From NCBI GenBank assembly GCA_000722615.1, contig JOKI01000029.1, forward strand, positions 6,857-51,064: 44,208 nt of DNA. The letters run 5' to 3'. Of the stretch, positions 6,461 to 16,169 are shown one piece after another. Under the pieces are notes generated by a model. That model had not been told where the DNA came from. It made no database searches and saw only the letters and a list, made by a program, of their open reading frames with translations. The DNA comes from Pseudorhizobium pelagicum (GTDB taxonomy: Bacteria > Pseudomonadota > Alphaproteobacteria > Rhizobiales > Rhizobiaceae). How positions within the stretch are numbered: the first letter of the stretch is position 1; every line of letters begins with the position of its first letter. Made by a program: the position numbers and the translations under genes.

Positions 6461-8419
6461 TCAGAAACCTGCCTTTCGCAGGCCATCACGATAGTGATCT
6501 TTTTGCCATTGCTCTTTTATGGGAACGGCAGCCAGCCAGGTATCGACATTGAAGTCGGGATTGGTTTCGCGGGTCTTGCGCACAAAGGTTTTTGCCCGCC
6601 TCTGGTTACCGAGCATAGCCCAGCTTGCGGCCGCAAGGCGATTTGCAAGCCCGCTATCGGCCATTCGGTTAATGTAGGACAGCGCCTGCTCATATTCTCC
6701 CAGGCAGTAGCTCGCTCCGGCTGCCGTCCAGAGGTAGACATCGGGGCTGAGCGGATTGAGGTCGATGGCCTTTTCGATTTTCTCGAGCGCTCGCCTGGGC
6801 TCAGAGGCATGAACGAGGGTATCGGCATAATCTGCGGCAACGTCGGCATAATGCGGGCTCAGCGTCTCGGCCAGCTCCAGGGCCTCGACACTTTCATCGA
6901 TGCCACCGAGAAGCATCTTTGCAACGCCGAGCTCTCTATAGCCGCCGACCATGTCCTGGCCGGCCGCAATAGCGCGAATGGCGTGCTTTTCGGCTTCTTC
7001 CAAAAGCTCGGTGTCGCCTCGCGCCGTGATCAGCCATTCCCGGGAATAGCTTCGCGCAATGCCGCTCAACGCCGGTGAGAAATATGGGCTGTCACGAAGG
7101 GCTGTCCTAAATTCCTTGCGGGCTCGGCGGATATCGGGAAGATCGAGGTTCTTCAGGTGCCGCTGTCCGAGAAGATAGTGATGGTAAGCCGTGGGGCTTT
7201 GCTCGAAATATTCGCGCGTCAGCTCGTTGCGCTCGATCTGGCCCGTGATCGCCATGGAAATCCGGCGCGCCATCTGCCGGCGCTGGGCCGCCAGACTGTC
7301 TTTCTCCATGTCGTATCGATCCGCCCAGATGACCTCGTCGTTTGCAAAATAGATCAACTGAACGAACAGGCTGCGTTGGGCGCCGTGACCGGACAGTCTT
7401 GCATCCAATACGTAGGAGATGGAATGCTGCGCAATCGTCTCGGCTTTGTCCGAATGCCGGCCGATTTGAGCTGCCGTATAGGGGGCGACAACGGAAACGG
7501 ATGTCAGGGAACAGAGCGCAATGGTGACATCTTCGACAAGAGCATCGGCGAAAGGCAAGAAGGGTTGACTGCCGGCTATGCTCTCTACCGGCGGCAACAA
7601 TACCAGCCTTGGCACGGTCCGCTTGGGGCCTGTGTCTGCTGCTTTGGCAAGAGATCGGTGTTTATTTTTGTACAGCGGAGCGAATAGAATGCCGCTTTGC
7701 TTCTCAAAGCCCTTTCTGACGACATTCAGCGCATGACTGTCGGGGCCAGGCGCCAGCTTGCCCCACAGCTTCTGCTTTTGGGCGTCGAAGATGTTGCGAG
7801 CGTTTTGAACCTTCCCCTCTGTGGAATAGGTTTCTGCAAGCACAGCGACGATCATCTCGTCATCCGGATTGTGCTGGAAGATCCACAAGGCCGCATCCTT
7901 GACGAGCGCGATGTCTGCTGCCGTTTTCGCGACTGGAATGGCATCCATCAAGGTTTCGCGCAGTCGGGTGAGGTGCTGTTGCTGCTGCTGACTGATCCAT
8001 GCCGAAAGCGTGTTGTTTGTGGTCTCTATGTTTTCGAGGAACAGACGACTGAACAATCCGATCAGCGTGCGCAGATCGCTGAGCGCATCCCCTGAGGCCA
8101 ACCTCTGGAGCCCCACGACGTCGCATTGGATCGGCCTGTCGTCGAGCTTGATATCGGACGCCGTGATCTCGATGAAGCGATGACCCAGCTCCTGTTGGCG
8201 GGCCTCTATCCGCGACAGCGTCTTGCGCAGATTTGCAAAGGCCTGCGCAGGCTCGACCTTGTCCCACAACAGTCTTGAGAGGGCCGAACGCGACTGAACG
8301 CGATGTGGGTGAGCGAACAGGTAGGCAAGGATAAGCAACCCCTTTTCGGGAAACGACACCGCACGCCCCGACGGATCCAAAAGCCGCACATCCCCCAATG
8401 TCAGCAGCCTGAAGGCCAT
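6461..8419 (-). CDS. SARP/BTAD-like transcriptional regulator with TPR repeats
   Basis: A 652-aa protein in three parts. Residues 1-95: winged-helix DNA-binding domain (FRLLTLGDVRLLDPSGRAVS, then RSALSRLLWDKVEPAQAFAN). Residues 95-250: BTAD-type helical repeat domain. From about residue 275: a segment like the TolB/FlgO-type N-terminal domain found in rhizobial adenylate-cyclase-like proteins (RLVLLPPVESIAGSQPFLPF, SYVLDARLSG), then several TPR units (EQSPTAYHHYLLGQRHLKNL; PHYADVAADYADTLVHASEP; NPLSPDVYLWTAAGASYCLG). SARP-type proteins activate linked biosynthetic genes. It immediately precedes the small gene, ycaO and tfuA on the same strand, so it is the likely pathway-specific activator. 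There is no nucleotide-cyclase domain. Confidence 0.85.
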   Translation of the reverse strand: MAFRLLTLGDVRLLDPSGRAVSFPEKGLLILAYLFAHPHRVQSRSALSRLLWDKVEPAQAFANLRKTLSRIEARQQELGHRFIEITASDIKLDDRPIQCDVVGLQRLASGDALSDLRTLIGLFSRLFLENIETTNNTLSAWISQQQQQHLTRLRETLMDAIPVAKTAADIALVKDAALWIFQHNPDDEMIVAVLAETYSTEGKVQNARNIFDAQKQKLWGKLAPGPDSHALNVVRKGFEKQSGILFAPLYKNKHRSLAKAADTGPKRTVPRLVLLPPVESIAGSQPFLPFADALVEDVTIALCSLTSVSVVAPYTAAQIGRHSDKAETIAQHSISYVLDARLSGHGAQRSLFVQLIYFANDEVIWADRYDMEKDSLAAQRRQMARRISMAITGQIERNELTREYFEQSPTAYHHYLLGQRHLKNLDLPDIRRARKEFRTALRDSPYFSPALSGIARSYSREWLITARGDTELLEEAEKHAIRAIAAGQDMVGGYRELGVAKMLLGGIDESVEALELAETLSPHYADVAADYADTLVHASEPRRALEKIEKAIDLNPLSPDVYLWTAAGASYCLGEYEQALSYINRMADSGLANRLAAASWAMLGNQRRAKTFVRKTRETNPDFNVDTWLAAVPIKEQWQKDHYRDGLRKAGF

Positions 8420-8458
8420 TGCTCCCCGCGATGGTTGGTAGAAAAGCCCGGCGTGGAC

Positions 8459-8920
8459 CTAGCTGTTCAACGTGGCTTCCGTGGCTGGGTGATCTGCATT
8501 GACCATCAATACAGGCTCGTCCATCTGCGCCATCGCCTTGACCAGCGCCACAATCTTCTGGCGGACTCTGGGATCGGCAATGTTCAGGAAGGCCTGGTTA
8601 AGGTCCATGCCTTCGCGCGACTGCAGGAATTGAGAGACGTCATTCAATCCCTGGACGTTCGCAAGGCCGCTGGTGTTGAGCGGTTCATCCCCTTCCTGGT
8701 GAAAGAAGAAGCTTGGCGTTACGCCCATGACCGTCGCCATCTTCTGAAGGCGGCTGGCGCCGACCCGGTTCGTGCCCTTTTCGTACTTCTGCACCTGCTG
8801 GAACGTGATACCAAGCTCGTCAGCCAAGCGGGTCTGGCTCATCTTCAGCATCATGCGACGCATCCGGATGCGTCCGCCGACATAGACATCGATCGAATCA
8901 GGGATTTTCTTCGGGAGCAT
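8459..8920 (-). CDS. XRE-family HTH regulator (rhizobial MLPKKIPDSID type)
   Basis: A 153-aa protein. The ATG at 8918-8920 has GGAGG 6 bases upstream and gives the family start MLPKKIPDSIDVYVGGRIRM. The HTH is MSQTRLADELGITFQQVQKY followed by EKGTNRVGASRLQKMATVMG. Rhizobia have many paralogues of this type, some linked to symbiosis and stress. The longer frame back to 8998 is rejected because its N-terminus has no family look. It ends 39 bases before the SARP-like gene in the same direction, so it may be the first gene of the YcaO-TfuA operon. Confidence 0.85.
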   Translation of the reverse strand: MLPKKIPDSIDVYVGGRIRMRRMMLKMSQTRLADELGITFQQVQKYEKGTNRVGASRLQKMATVMGVTPSFFFHQEGDEPLNTSGLANVQGLNDVSQFLQSREGMDLNQAFLNIADPRVRQKIVALVKAMAQMDEPVLMVNADHPATEATLNS

Positions 8921-8993
8921 GGATGGCCTCCTAACAACGGCAGGTTTCGTGTCCCCAGGAGTGGCGGTGCGCCAGCAGGTCGGGTCACACGCA

Positions 8994-9018
8994 TTCAATT
9001 CTTGCAGCTTGTATTGAA
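8994..9018. promoter_or_regulatory. Inverted repeat upstream of the XRE gene, weak operator candidate
   Basis: TTCAAT (8994-8999) and ATTGAA (9013-9018) form 6-bp arms around a 13-base spacer in the AT-rich segment 75-100 bases upstream of the XRE start. This is the only AT-rich promoter-like zone before the YcaO-TfuA locus. The call is tentative. Confidence 0.3.
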
Positions 9019-9086
9019 ATTATCAGAAGTTCAACCTCTAGTGTCGGTGCATGCCAGAATCCAACATCTTCCCATGCGACGAACTG

Positions 9087-9323
9087 CTAGCGTACGGCAT
9101 GGTTTTGGAGCTGCCAATCGATTCTGCCTGCCATCCAAGACCGCGGAGGATGCGTCGTAACAGCAGGGAGAGCAAGGTGCGTGAGGCCGTCCGTCGCACC
9201 ACGGAGCGCGACGACGACGCAGGTAGGGCTCGACTTGCGTCCTTCCGTCTCTCCGCGGTCGTTGTGCCAAGCCCAGAGATACGGGTAGGCAATGATCAGG
9301 CCTGCGAGAAATTCACGGCTCAT
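9087..9323 (-). pseudogene. PemK/MazF-like toxin, shortened at the C-terminus
   Basis: The frame from the ATG at 9323 reads LIIAYPYLWAWHNDRGETEG, then RKSSPTCVVVALRG and GLTHLALPAVTTHPPRS. This is the first half of the PemK-like growth-inhibitor family of alphaproteobacteria, including the G-x-x-R-P-x-V-type loop. After PPRS the family continues for some 60-80 residues, but here the frame stops at 78 aa and neighbouring frames show no convincing continuation. The gene overlaps the antitoxin by 11 bases. It is probably inactive. Confidence 0.55.
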
Positions 9324-9573
9324 CGCCGTAGCCTTCGCCACGCGACAGACAATCAATCCCCGCCTCAAACAGGTCTACATGTTGCATGGGCATTTCAGAC
9401 GCACGATGAACGGTGCGATTATCCCCGCCGGTGCGCAGGCGTTCGTAATGATCGTAGCTCATAAGGACAAAGCGAGGCTTCCTGTGCTTGGTCAGGACGA
9501 CCGGCTCGCGGCTGGCAACATCGGTGACGTCACCAACCTGTTTGTTGAGGTCACCTGTTGTGAACTGGCGCAT
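9313..9573 (-). CDS. Phd/YefM-type antitoxin
   Basis: An 86-aa protein with the Phd/YefM N-terminus: MRQFTTGDLNKQVGDVTDVA followed by REPVVLTKHRKPRFVLMSYD and HYERLR. Such antitoxins bind promoter DNA with this domain and wrap the toxin with the C-terminal tail. The ATG at 9573 is chosen by family length over the longer frame reaching 9699. Its partner immediately downstream is the shortened PemK-like toxin, so the antitoxin may be an orphan survivor. Confidence 0.75.
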   Translation of the reverse strand: MRQFTTGDLNKQVGDVTDVASREPVVLTKHRKPRFVLMSYDHYERLRTGGDNRTVHRASEMPMQHVDLFEAGIDCLSRGEGYGDEP

Positions 9574-9668
9574 GGAAGAAACTCCGATTGGACACCCAGA
9601 GTATCCATATTCTCCATAGTTCCAAGAAAAAGCAGTTTCGAAAACGCGATGGCAGTTGCCTGCAATTG

Positions 9669-9714
9669 CCTGCTCTTTCCCAGTTGCAGGCGACTGCAAC
9701 AGAGAAAGAGCAGG
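9669..9714. repeat. 46-nt two-tier hairpin with a GCGA tetraloop
   Basis: Outer arms CCTGCTCTTTC (9669-9679) and GAAAGAGCAGG (9704-9714) pair perfectly over 11 bp. Inner arms GTTGCAG (9683-9689) and CTGCAAC (9694-9700) pair over 7 bp around the loop GCGA, a GNRA tetraloop. A symmetric 3x3 internal loop joins them. There is no T-run on either side, so it is not a standard terminator. It lies about 100 bases upstream of the antitoxin gene and may be a REP-like element or a structured RNA. Confidence 0.6.
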
Positions 9715-10113
9715 TGGCCCAACCCGGACCCAATTCTTTGGGTACGGTCTCCAATCTCGTGACCTATGCGCCCGTAGAGCCTTTTCGGATCAGCCATTTA
9801 AGAGGCTGAACGCGGTGTTGTGGGATCGTATCTCATCGAGACCATGACGATGTCTCCAAGTGTACATTTCGCCATTGATGGTCGATAGTCTACCCGTATT
9901 TTGCGGGGCGATCGGTATGGGCCTGAAGATAGGTGTCCAGATCGAGCAGGCCCGCAGCAGGATCAACCGGAACAGCTTTGCCTGAAGAGGGGTGCACCGG
10001 AACCCTTCAACGCAATCGAGGCGAGGAGCGCTTCCCATCCGCCTTCGCGGTCGCTCCAGCGCAACACGCTGAGAACCACGAGTATCCTGACGAGCGCCGA
10101 CAGGAGAGAATGG
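9715..10113. other. Intergenic stretch without a recognisable gene
   Basis: Only short frames of unnatural composition are present. The minus strand near 9905-9995 reads PAAGLLDLDTYLQAHTDRPA, which could be a coding scrap, but I cannot place it. Confidence 0.4.
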
Positions 10114-11166
10114 TCACGCCGACTCTCGTAGAATGATCTCGGCATTGAGCAGGATGCGATGACTTTCCGCGGGGAGCTCTGTACCGTCGGGCTCAAGATC
10201 CAACTTCCGGAACAACAGATCCATTGCCAGCCGGCCGATCTCGTTCAGGTTCTGCGCCACCGTGGTGATCGGTGGACAGGCATACCGCGAGAGGGGATGG
10301 TCGTCATGGCCGGCGATGCGGATATCGCTGCCCGCTGTCTGGCCGATCTTCAATCCACACCGATAGGCTGCGGAGATGGCGCCGAAGGCAACACGGTCGT
10401 TGGCGCAGAGTATCGTCCGGGTTGGAAATCCACCGCCTGTCAGGAACCGGGTTGTTTCCTCGTAGCCGAAGCGCTCGAAATCCCAGCTGCTATCATGCGT
10501 GGTCTCAAGGACGATCGGCTCCATCTTCAGCCGGCGCATCGCTTCGACATATGCGGTTTCGCGGGTGGCCGCATTGGTGTTGACCGGTGGCATGCCGAGA
10601 TAACAGGGCGGCTCGCCCGAACGCACGAGATAGTCGACGATGAGCTGAAAGCTCTGGCGGTTGTTGGTGCCGACAAAGGGCGAGGTCTCGTCGAGCGGTG
10701 AGTCGATATAGACAAGCGCGATAGACTGCCCGAGCGCCTTCAGCGTCTCGTGCTGCGACTGCACGCCAAGCGGCGCGATGATGGCGCCGGCAACGTTCAT
10801 CGACTTCAGCGTTTCGATCGCGCGCGCCTCGATTTCGGCATTGCCGTCCGAGGACAGCACAAAAGCCAGGAAACCGGCGGCATTGGCGATCAGTTCGACG
10901 CGACGCGTCAACGCCATATAGAACGGATCGGTGGAGTTCGGGATGATGATGCCGATGATATTGCTGCGCCGGCGGTTGAGATTGACGGCGAACATGTTCG
11001 GTCGAAAACCGCTTTCCTTCAGTGCGGCCTCGATTAACCCGCGTGTCTTCGTCCGCACCGAATTTGGGTCACTGAAATACTTCGATACAGTCGGGCGGGA
11101 CAATCCCACAAACGCGGAAAAGTCCTCCATCGTCTTGATGGCCGTATCGATGGATTTGTCTGACAA
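10114..11166 (-). CDS. LacI-family transcriptional regulator of the tagatose-type operon
   Basis: N-terminal HTH: TMEDFSAFVGLSRPTVSKYF. The periplasmic-binding-like sensor domain follows (RRRSNIIGIIIPNSTDPFYM, ILCANDRVAFGAISAAYRCG, IRIAGHDDHPLSRYACPPIT). ATG codons fit poorly: the frame reaches back to a TTG at 11217, but a second TTG at 11166 has a GGTGGGA upstream and gives a normal-length N-terminus, so I chose that one. It follows the gatZ-like gene by about 85 bases in the same direction and so is the last gene of the sugar operon. It most likely represses the operon and is released by the sugar or a phosphorylated intermediate. Confidence 0.85.
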   Translation of the reverse strand: MSDKSIDTAIKTMEDFSAFVGLSRPTVSKYFSDPNSVRTKTRGLIEAALKESGFRPNMFAVNLNRRRSNIIGIIIPNSTDPFYMALTRRVELIANAAGFLAFVLSSDGNAEIEARAIETLKSMNVAGAIIAPLGVQSQHETLKALGQSIALVYIDSPLDETSPFVGTNNRQSFQLIVDYLVRSGEPPCYLGMPPVNTNAATRETAYVEAMRRLKMEPIVLETTHDSSWDFERFGYEETTRFLTGGGFPTRTILCANDRVAFGAISAAYRCGLKIGQTAGSDIRIAGHDDHPLSRYACPPITTVAQNLNEIGRLAMDLLFRKLDLEPDGTELPAESHRILLNAEIILRESA

Positions 11167-11250
11167 TGGCGTCCCACCCGCTTTGCTAATCGATTTAAAC
11201 CTTTGGACACGGTTCAATCAGAACTTTGGCGCCCGAGCAAGCCGCGTCGT

Positions 11251-12540
11251 TCAGGCACGGCAGGCTTGGAAATAATCTTCCAGCACACGATCGACGGCGG
11301 CAAGAGCCAGTGCCCGCGCATTCGGTTGCACAGTGCCGTCGCGCACCGAAGCATAAGAGCCAGCCAGATACTGGCTGATCAGCGTCTCGGGGATTTCGAC
11401 GCCCTCGAGGAGGTCGAAAAGCGTCTTGATGGCGGCATCGATCTCCGGCTGCGGCCAGTAGTAGCGGATGCGGTCGCTATAGCTGAAATGACGCTGAATG
11501 CGCTTTTCGGCTTCCGACCCATGGTAATATCTGTCCCAGTTTTTCGGGTCCGCCGTCAGGATGCGCTCGACGGTGGCGACCAGCGTTTCGGGGCGCTTGC
11601 CGGCAAACAGGAATTCAGCGATCTGGTCGAGGCCGTAAAAGGCTTCGCGCAGCGCAAAGGTGAGGCCGGGGCCGACCTTCAGGATGGCAAAACCATCCAG
11701 CACCAGTTGACGCAGCATCTCGCGGGTCTGGTAGTCGGTGGAATGCGCTTCGAACACCATGCCGGGCATGTCCGACAGCGTGGCGCTGAGCGCCCTGGCC
11801 TTTGCCGGGACGTAAGGGATGACGTTCTCGTTGCCATATTCGACGCCCGGCTGAACGACGGCGCCGACGACGCGGGAAAAGGCTTCCGAGACACCAGCAG
11901 CGTCAAACGCCCTGGCGTGCACCGCGATGGTCTCGCGCGCAGCGTCCGGCCGGGTCACCTCGAGTTCGTCGAGTTCCTCCATGGCGCCGCCGGGGATCGG
12001 CACTTCGGTGCCGACGATATAGACCGGCTTGACGCCATCGGAGCCCTTCAGGGTCGCTTCGGCAACGGCAGCCAGGCGTGCAGCGCGGTCCGCCGTCAGG
12101 GCATCTGGCAGGGCAACCGGCTCACCGGCGCAGCCCATGCTGGTGTCGAGATGCAGCTTGGTGAAGCCGGCCCGCGCAAAGGCTTCGATCATCGTGCAGG
12201 CTTTCGCCATCGCTTCATCGGCGGGCAGGTGTTTCCAGGGATTGGGGCCGAGGTGATCGCCACCGAGGATCAGCTTCTCGATCGGGAAACGCACCTTTTG
12301 GGCGATATCCTCCGCGAAGGCGCGGAAATCGGCCGGGGTCATGCCGGTATAGCCGCCATCCTGGTTCACCTGATTGCAGGTCGCCTCGATAAGGAGATAG
12401 GCATCCTGCTTGAGCGCATGCAGCATGGAAGCTTCGATGACCAGCGGGTGGGCCGAGCAGATCGACGGTATGCCCTTGGCGCCCGAGCCGTTGTGCCAGT
12501 TGGCGATGTCGGTGAGATAGCTCTTGTGCATGTCAGCCAT
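11251..12540 (-). CDS. gatZ: GatZ/KbaZ-like protein, probable D-tagatose-6-phosphate 4-epimerase
   Basis: A 429-aa protein of the GatZ/KbaZ family (MTPADFRAFAEDIAQKVRFP, LILGGDHLGPNPWKHLPADE, FTKLHLDTSMGCAGEPVALP, GVEYGNENVIPYVPAKARAL, FEAHSTDYQT). In enterobacteria GatZ/KbaZ is the non-catalytic partner of the class II aldolase GatY/KbaY. No GatY/KbaY is encoded here. From work on Agrobacterium galactitol and altritol catabolism as I recall it, stand-alone homologues act as D-tagatose-6-phosphate 4-epimerases giving fructose 6-phosphate, which would suit this operon. The ATG at 12540 overlaps the kinase stop by 8 bases. Confidence 0.85.
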   Translation of the reverse strand: MADMHKSYLTDIANWHNGSGAKGIPSICSAHPLVIEASMLHALKQDAYLLIEATCNQVNQDGGYTGMTPADFRAFAEDIAQKVRFPIEKLILGGDHLGPNPWKHLPADEAMAKACTMIEAFARAGFTKLHLDTSMGCAGEPVALPDALTADRAARLAAVAEATLKGSDGVKPVYIVGTEVPIPGGAMEELDELEVTRPDAARETIAVHARAFDAAGVSEAFSRVVGAVVQPGVEYGNENVIPYVPAKARALSATLSDMPGMVFEAHSTDYQTREMLRQLVLDGFAILKVGPGLTFALREAFYGLDQIAEFLFAGKRPETLVATVERILTADPKNWDRYYHGSEAEKRIQRHFSYSDRIRYYWPQPEIDAAIKTLFDLLEGVEIPETLISQYLAGSYASVRDGTVQPNARALALAAVDRVLEDYFQACRA

Positions 12541-13477
12541 TTCCTTGCGCCTGAATGAGTGCGTCGAGTTCTGCGCGGGTGGAGGCGCCTTCCATCGGGC
12601 CCGCCCTGGTGACGGCACGGGCGCCTGCAGCATTGGCGTACCGTAGCACCTCGGCCGGGTTCATGCCCTGCAGCCAGAAGGTGACGAAGGCGGCGCCAAA
12701 ACAGTCGCCGGCGCCGGTCGGGTCGACTTCCTCGACCCTGTAGCTGTCGAGATCGATCCGGGTGTCGTCGTCGTAGTAGCTGGCTCCCTTGTCGCCGCGC
12801 TTGACGACGATGGCCTTGATGTTCCTGGCCAGCAGTTCTTCGACGGCGTCCTTCTCTGTCTTTGCCTCGGCGAACAGAAACAGTTCCTCGCCGCTCGGCA
12901 TGAACAGGTCGGTCATGGAGAGAACTGTCTGCAGTGCCTCGTGCATGCCGGGGCTGTCGAGGATTTCCGGGCGCAGGTTCGGGTCGAAAGAAACTGTGCC
13001 ACCGGCCGCCTTGATGCGCTCGACAGCGGTCAGGATGCTGGTGATGACGCTCGGCGCATAAAGCGCAGTCCCCATGACATGCATGTGCGTGCAGGTATCG
13101 ATGAGCGCAAGCGACTTGTCCGACAGGTCGATCTGGCCGCAGGCGCTATGGCGGATGTTGAAGACGAAGGCCCGGCCACCGTCCTCCCGATAGCGCACGA
13201 AGGCGCTGCCGGTGGTGCCGTGCTGCAGGACGTCGATGCCCGACACATCGACGCCGTCCTGCGTCAGCCGGTTAATATTGACCCAACCGAAATCGTCGTC
13301 ACCGACGCGCGAGATGATGGCGCATTTCTGGCCGAGCTTGCCGACCTGATCGATGAAGATGGCTGGAGCGCCAGACGGGAACGGCCCGATCAGCGGCACG
13401 GCTTCACGAAAGCCGTTGCCCCTGCGCGTGGCAACGATTTCGACCAGGATTTCGCCGATGGTGAGGATTTTTGACAT
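12533..13477 (-). CDS. PfkB-family sugar kinase (tagatose kinase type)
   Basis: A 314-aa ribokinase/PfkB-fold kinase. The opening MSKILTIGEILVEIVA is typical, and the second PfkB signature with the catalytic aspartate is VDPTGAGDCFGAAFVTFWLQ (about residues 247-266). Other conserved parts are VSFDPNLRPEIL and AIVVKRGDKGASYY. It would phosphorylate the imported keto-sugar (tagatose or a relative) to feed the GatZ-like epimerase. It sits 21 bases after the permease gene and overlaps gatZ, firmly inside the operon. The exact substrate is inferred from context. Confidence 0.88.
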   Translation of the reverse strand: MSKILTIGEILVEIVATRRGNGFREAVPLIGPFPSGAPAIFIDQVGKLGQKCAIISRVGDDDFGWVNINRLTQDGVDVSGIDVLQHGTTGSAFVRYREDGGRAFVFNIRHSACGQIDLSDKSLALIDTCTHMHVMGTALYAPSVITSILTAVERIKAAGGTVSFDPNLRPEILDSPGMHEALQTVLSMTDLFMPSGEELFLFAEAKTEKDAVEELLARNIKAIVVKRGDKGASYYDDDTRIDLDSYRVEEVDPTGAGDCFGAAFVTFWLQGMNPAEVLRYANAAGARAVTRAGPMEGASTRAELDALIQAQGNG

Positions 13478-13498
13478 GGCTGCTGCTTGTTTCTGAGA

Positions 13499-14457
13499 TC
13501 ACTGCTTGGCGCGTTTCGACCGCACGTCGAGATAAACGGCAATGAGAATGACGAGGCCCTTGACGATGAGCTGGTAGAAATACGGCACCGACAGCATATT
13601 CATGCCGTTGTTGAGGACGCCGATGATGAGGGCGCCGATCAGCGTGCCGATCATCGTGCCGACACCGCCGGCAAGGCTGGTGCCGCCGAGAACGGCTGCG
13701 GCGATGGCGTCGAGCTCATAGCTCATGCCGGCATTGGTCTGTGCGGAAAACAGGCGCGAGGACAAAAGCACGCCGCTGATGGCCGCCATCACACCGGAAA
13801 TCATGAAGATGATGATCTTCAGGCGATCGACCTTGATGCCGGAATAGAGCGCTGCTTCGCGGTTGCCGCCGGTGAGATAGGTACGGCGACCGAACTTGGT
13901 CTTGCTCAACAGGATGTGGTTGACCAGGAACAGCACGGCGACCACCCAGATGACGATCGGGATGCCGATAAAACTTTGGGTGCCGATGGCAGTCCAGCTC
14001 GGCTCCATGATCATGGCCGGTGCGCCATTGGTCGGCAGGCTGACCATGCCGCGGTAGATGCCCATGGTCGCCACCGTGACAATGAAGGACGGCAGCAGGA
14101 ATTTTGCGATCAGCACGCCATTGGCGAGGCCCAGAAGCGCGCCGGAGACAATGGTGAGGATCAGCGCCGGCACAAAACCCATGCCGAAGGCGAAACATTG
14201 CGCGCCGACCATGCCGGCGACTGCAATGATCGAGCCGATCGAAAGGTCGATTTCCCCAAGCAGGATGACCCAGGTCATGCCGAAGGCGGCAATGGCGATA
14301 ACCGACACCTGTTGCAGGATGTTGAGGAAGTTCGCCACCGACATGAAGCGCTGGTTGGTGACGGAGAAGATGACGCACAGTACGATCAGCGACAGGAAAA
14401 TACCGCCGTACTGTTTCATGACCTGTTTGAAGGCGGCGCTGGCTGCGCTCTTGTCAC

Positions 14458-14461
<4 letters not shown>
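13499..14461 (-). CDS. RbsC-type sugar ABC transporter permease
   Basis: A 320-aa integral membrane protein of the ribose/xylose permease family (BPD_transp_2). It shows the conserved substrate-route loop AFGMTWVILLGEIDLSIGSI and the EAA-like loop ending ALYSGIKVDRLKIIIFMISG, then the glycine-rich AAVLGGTSLAGGVGTMIGTL. About 8-10 hydrophobic segments are visible. It forms a homodimer with the double ATPase encoded just upstream, with which it overlaps by 4 bases (ATGA type). Confidence 0.9.
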
Positions 14462-15975
<1,514 letters not shown>

Positions 15976-16073
15976 GGCGTCACCTTTCATCGAGAGCGCA
16001 CATGCACTGCCTGCCAAACGCTCTGTCGTTCTCATCCTGCCCGACAAACACCGAAACGGGGATGCAGCAGGGT

Positions 16074-16112
16074 TTCCGGTGGCCGGCTCTAGGGTGAAAC
16101 CGGCCACCGGAA
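16074..16112. promoter_or_regulatory. Intercistronic hairpin between binding protein and ATPase genes
   Basis: TTCCGGTGGCCGG (16074-16086) and CCGGCCACCGGAA (16100-16112) are perfect 13-bp arms around a 13-base loop. The hairpin lies 58 bases past the binding-protein stop on the transcribed minus strand, with no T-run. The usual role at this place is to protect the upstream message from 3' decay, giving excess binding protein. Confidence 0.75.
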
Positions 16113-16169
16113 GGAGCGGCGCCCATGCGAAAGGTTGGGTGTTCGCATGGAAATCGCCTTGGGAGGAGC

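Noticed and set aside
9588..9809. Short plus-strand frames over the 46-nt hairpin
   Set aside because: Peptides are made of the repeated hairpin sequence and have no family look; the structure is better read as DNA/RNA folding.
11203..12558. 451-aa plus-strand open frame
   Set aside because: Antisense to the GatZ/KbaZ-like gene, which carries clear family motifs on the other strand.
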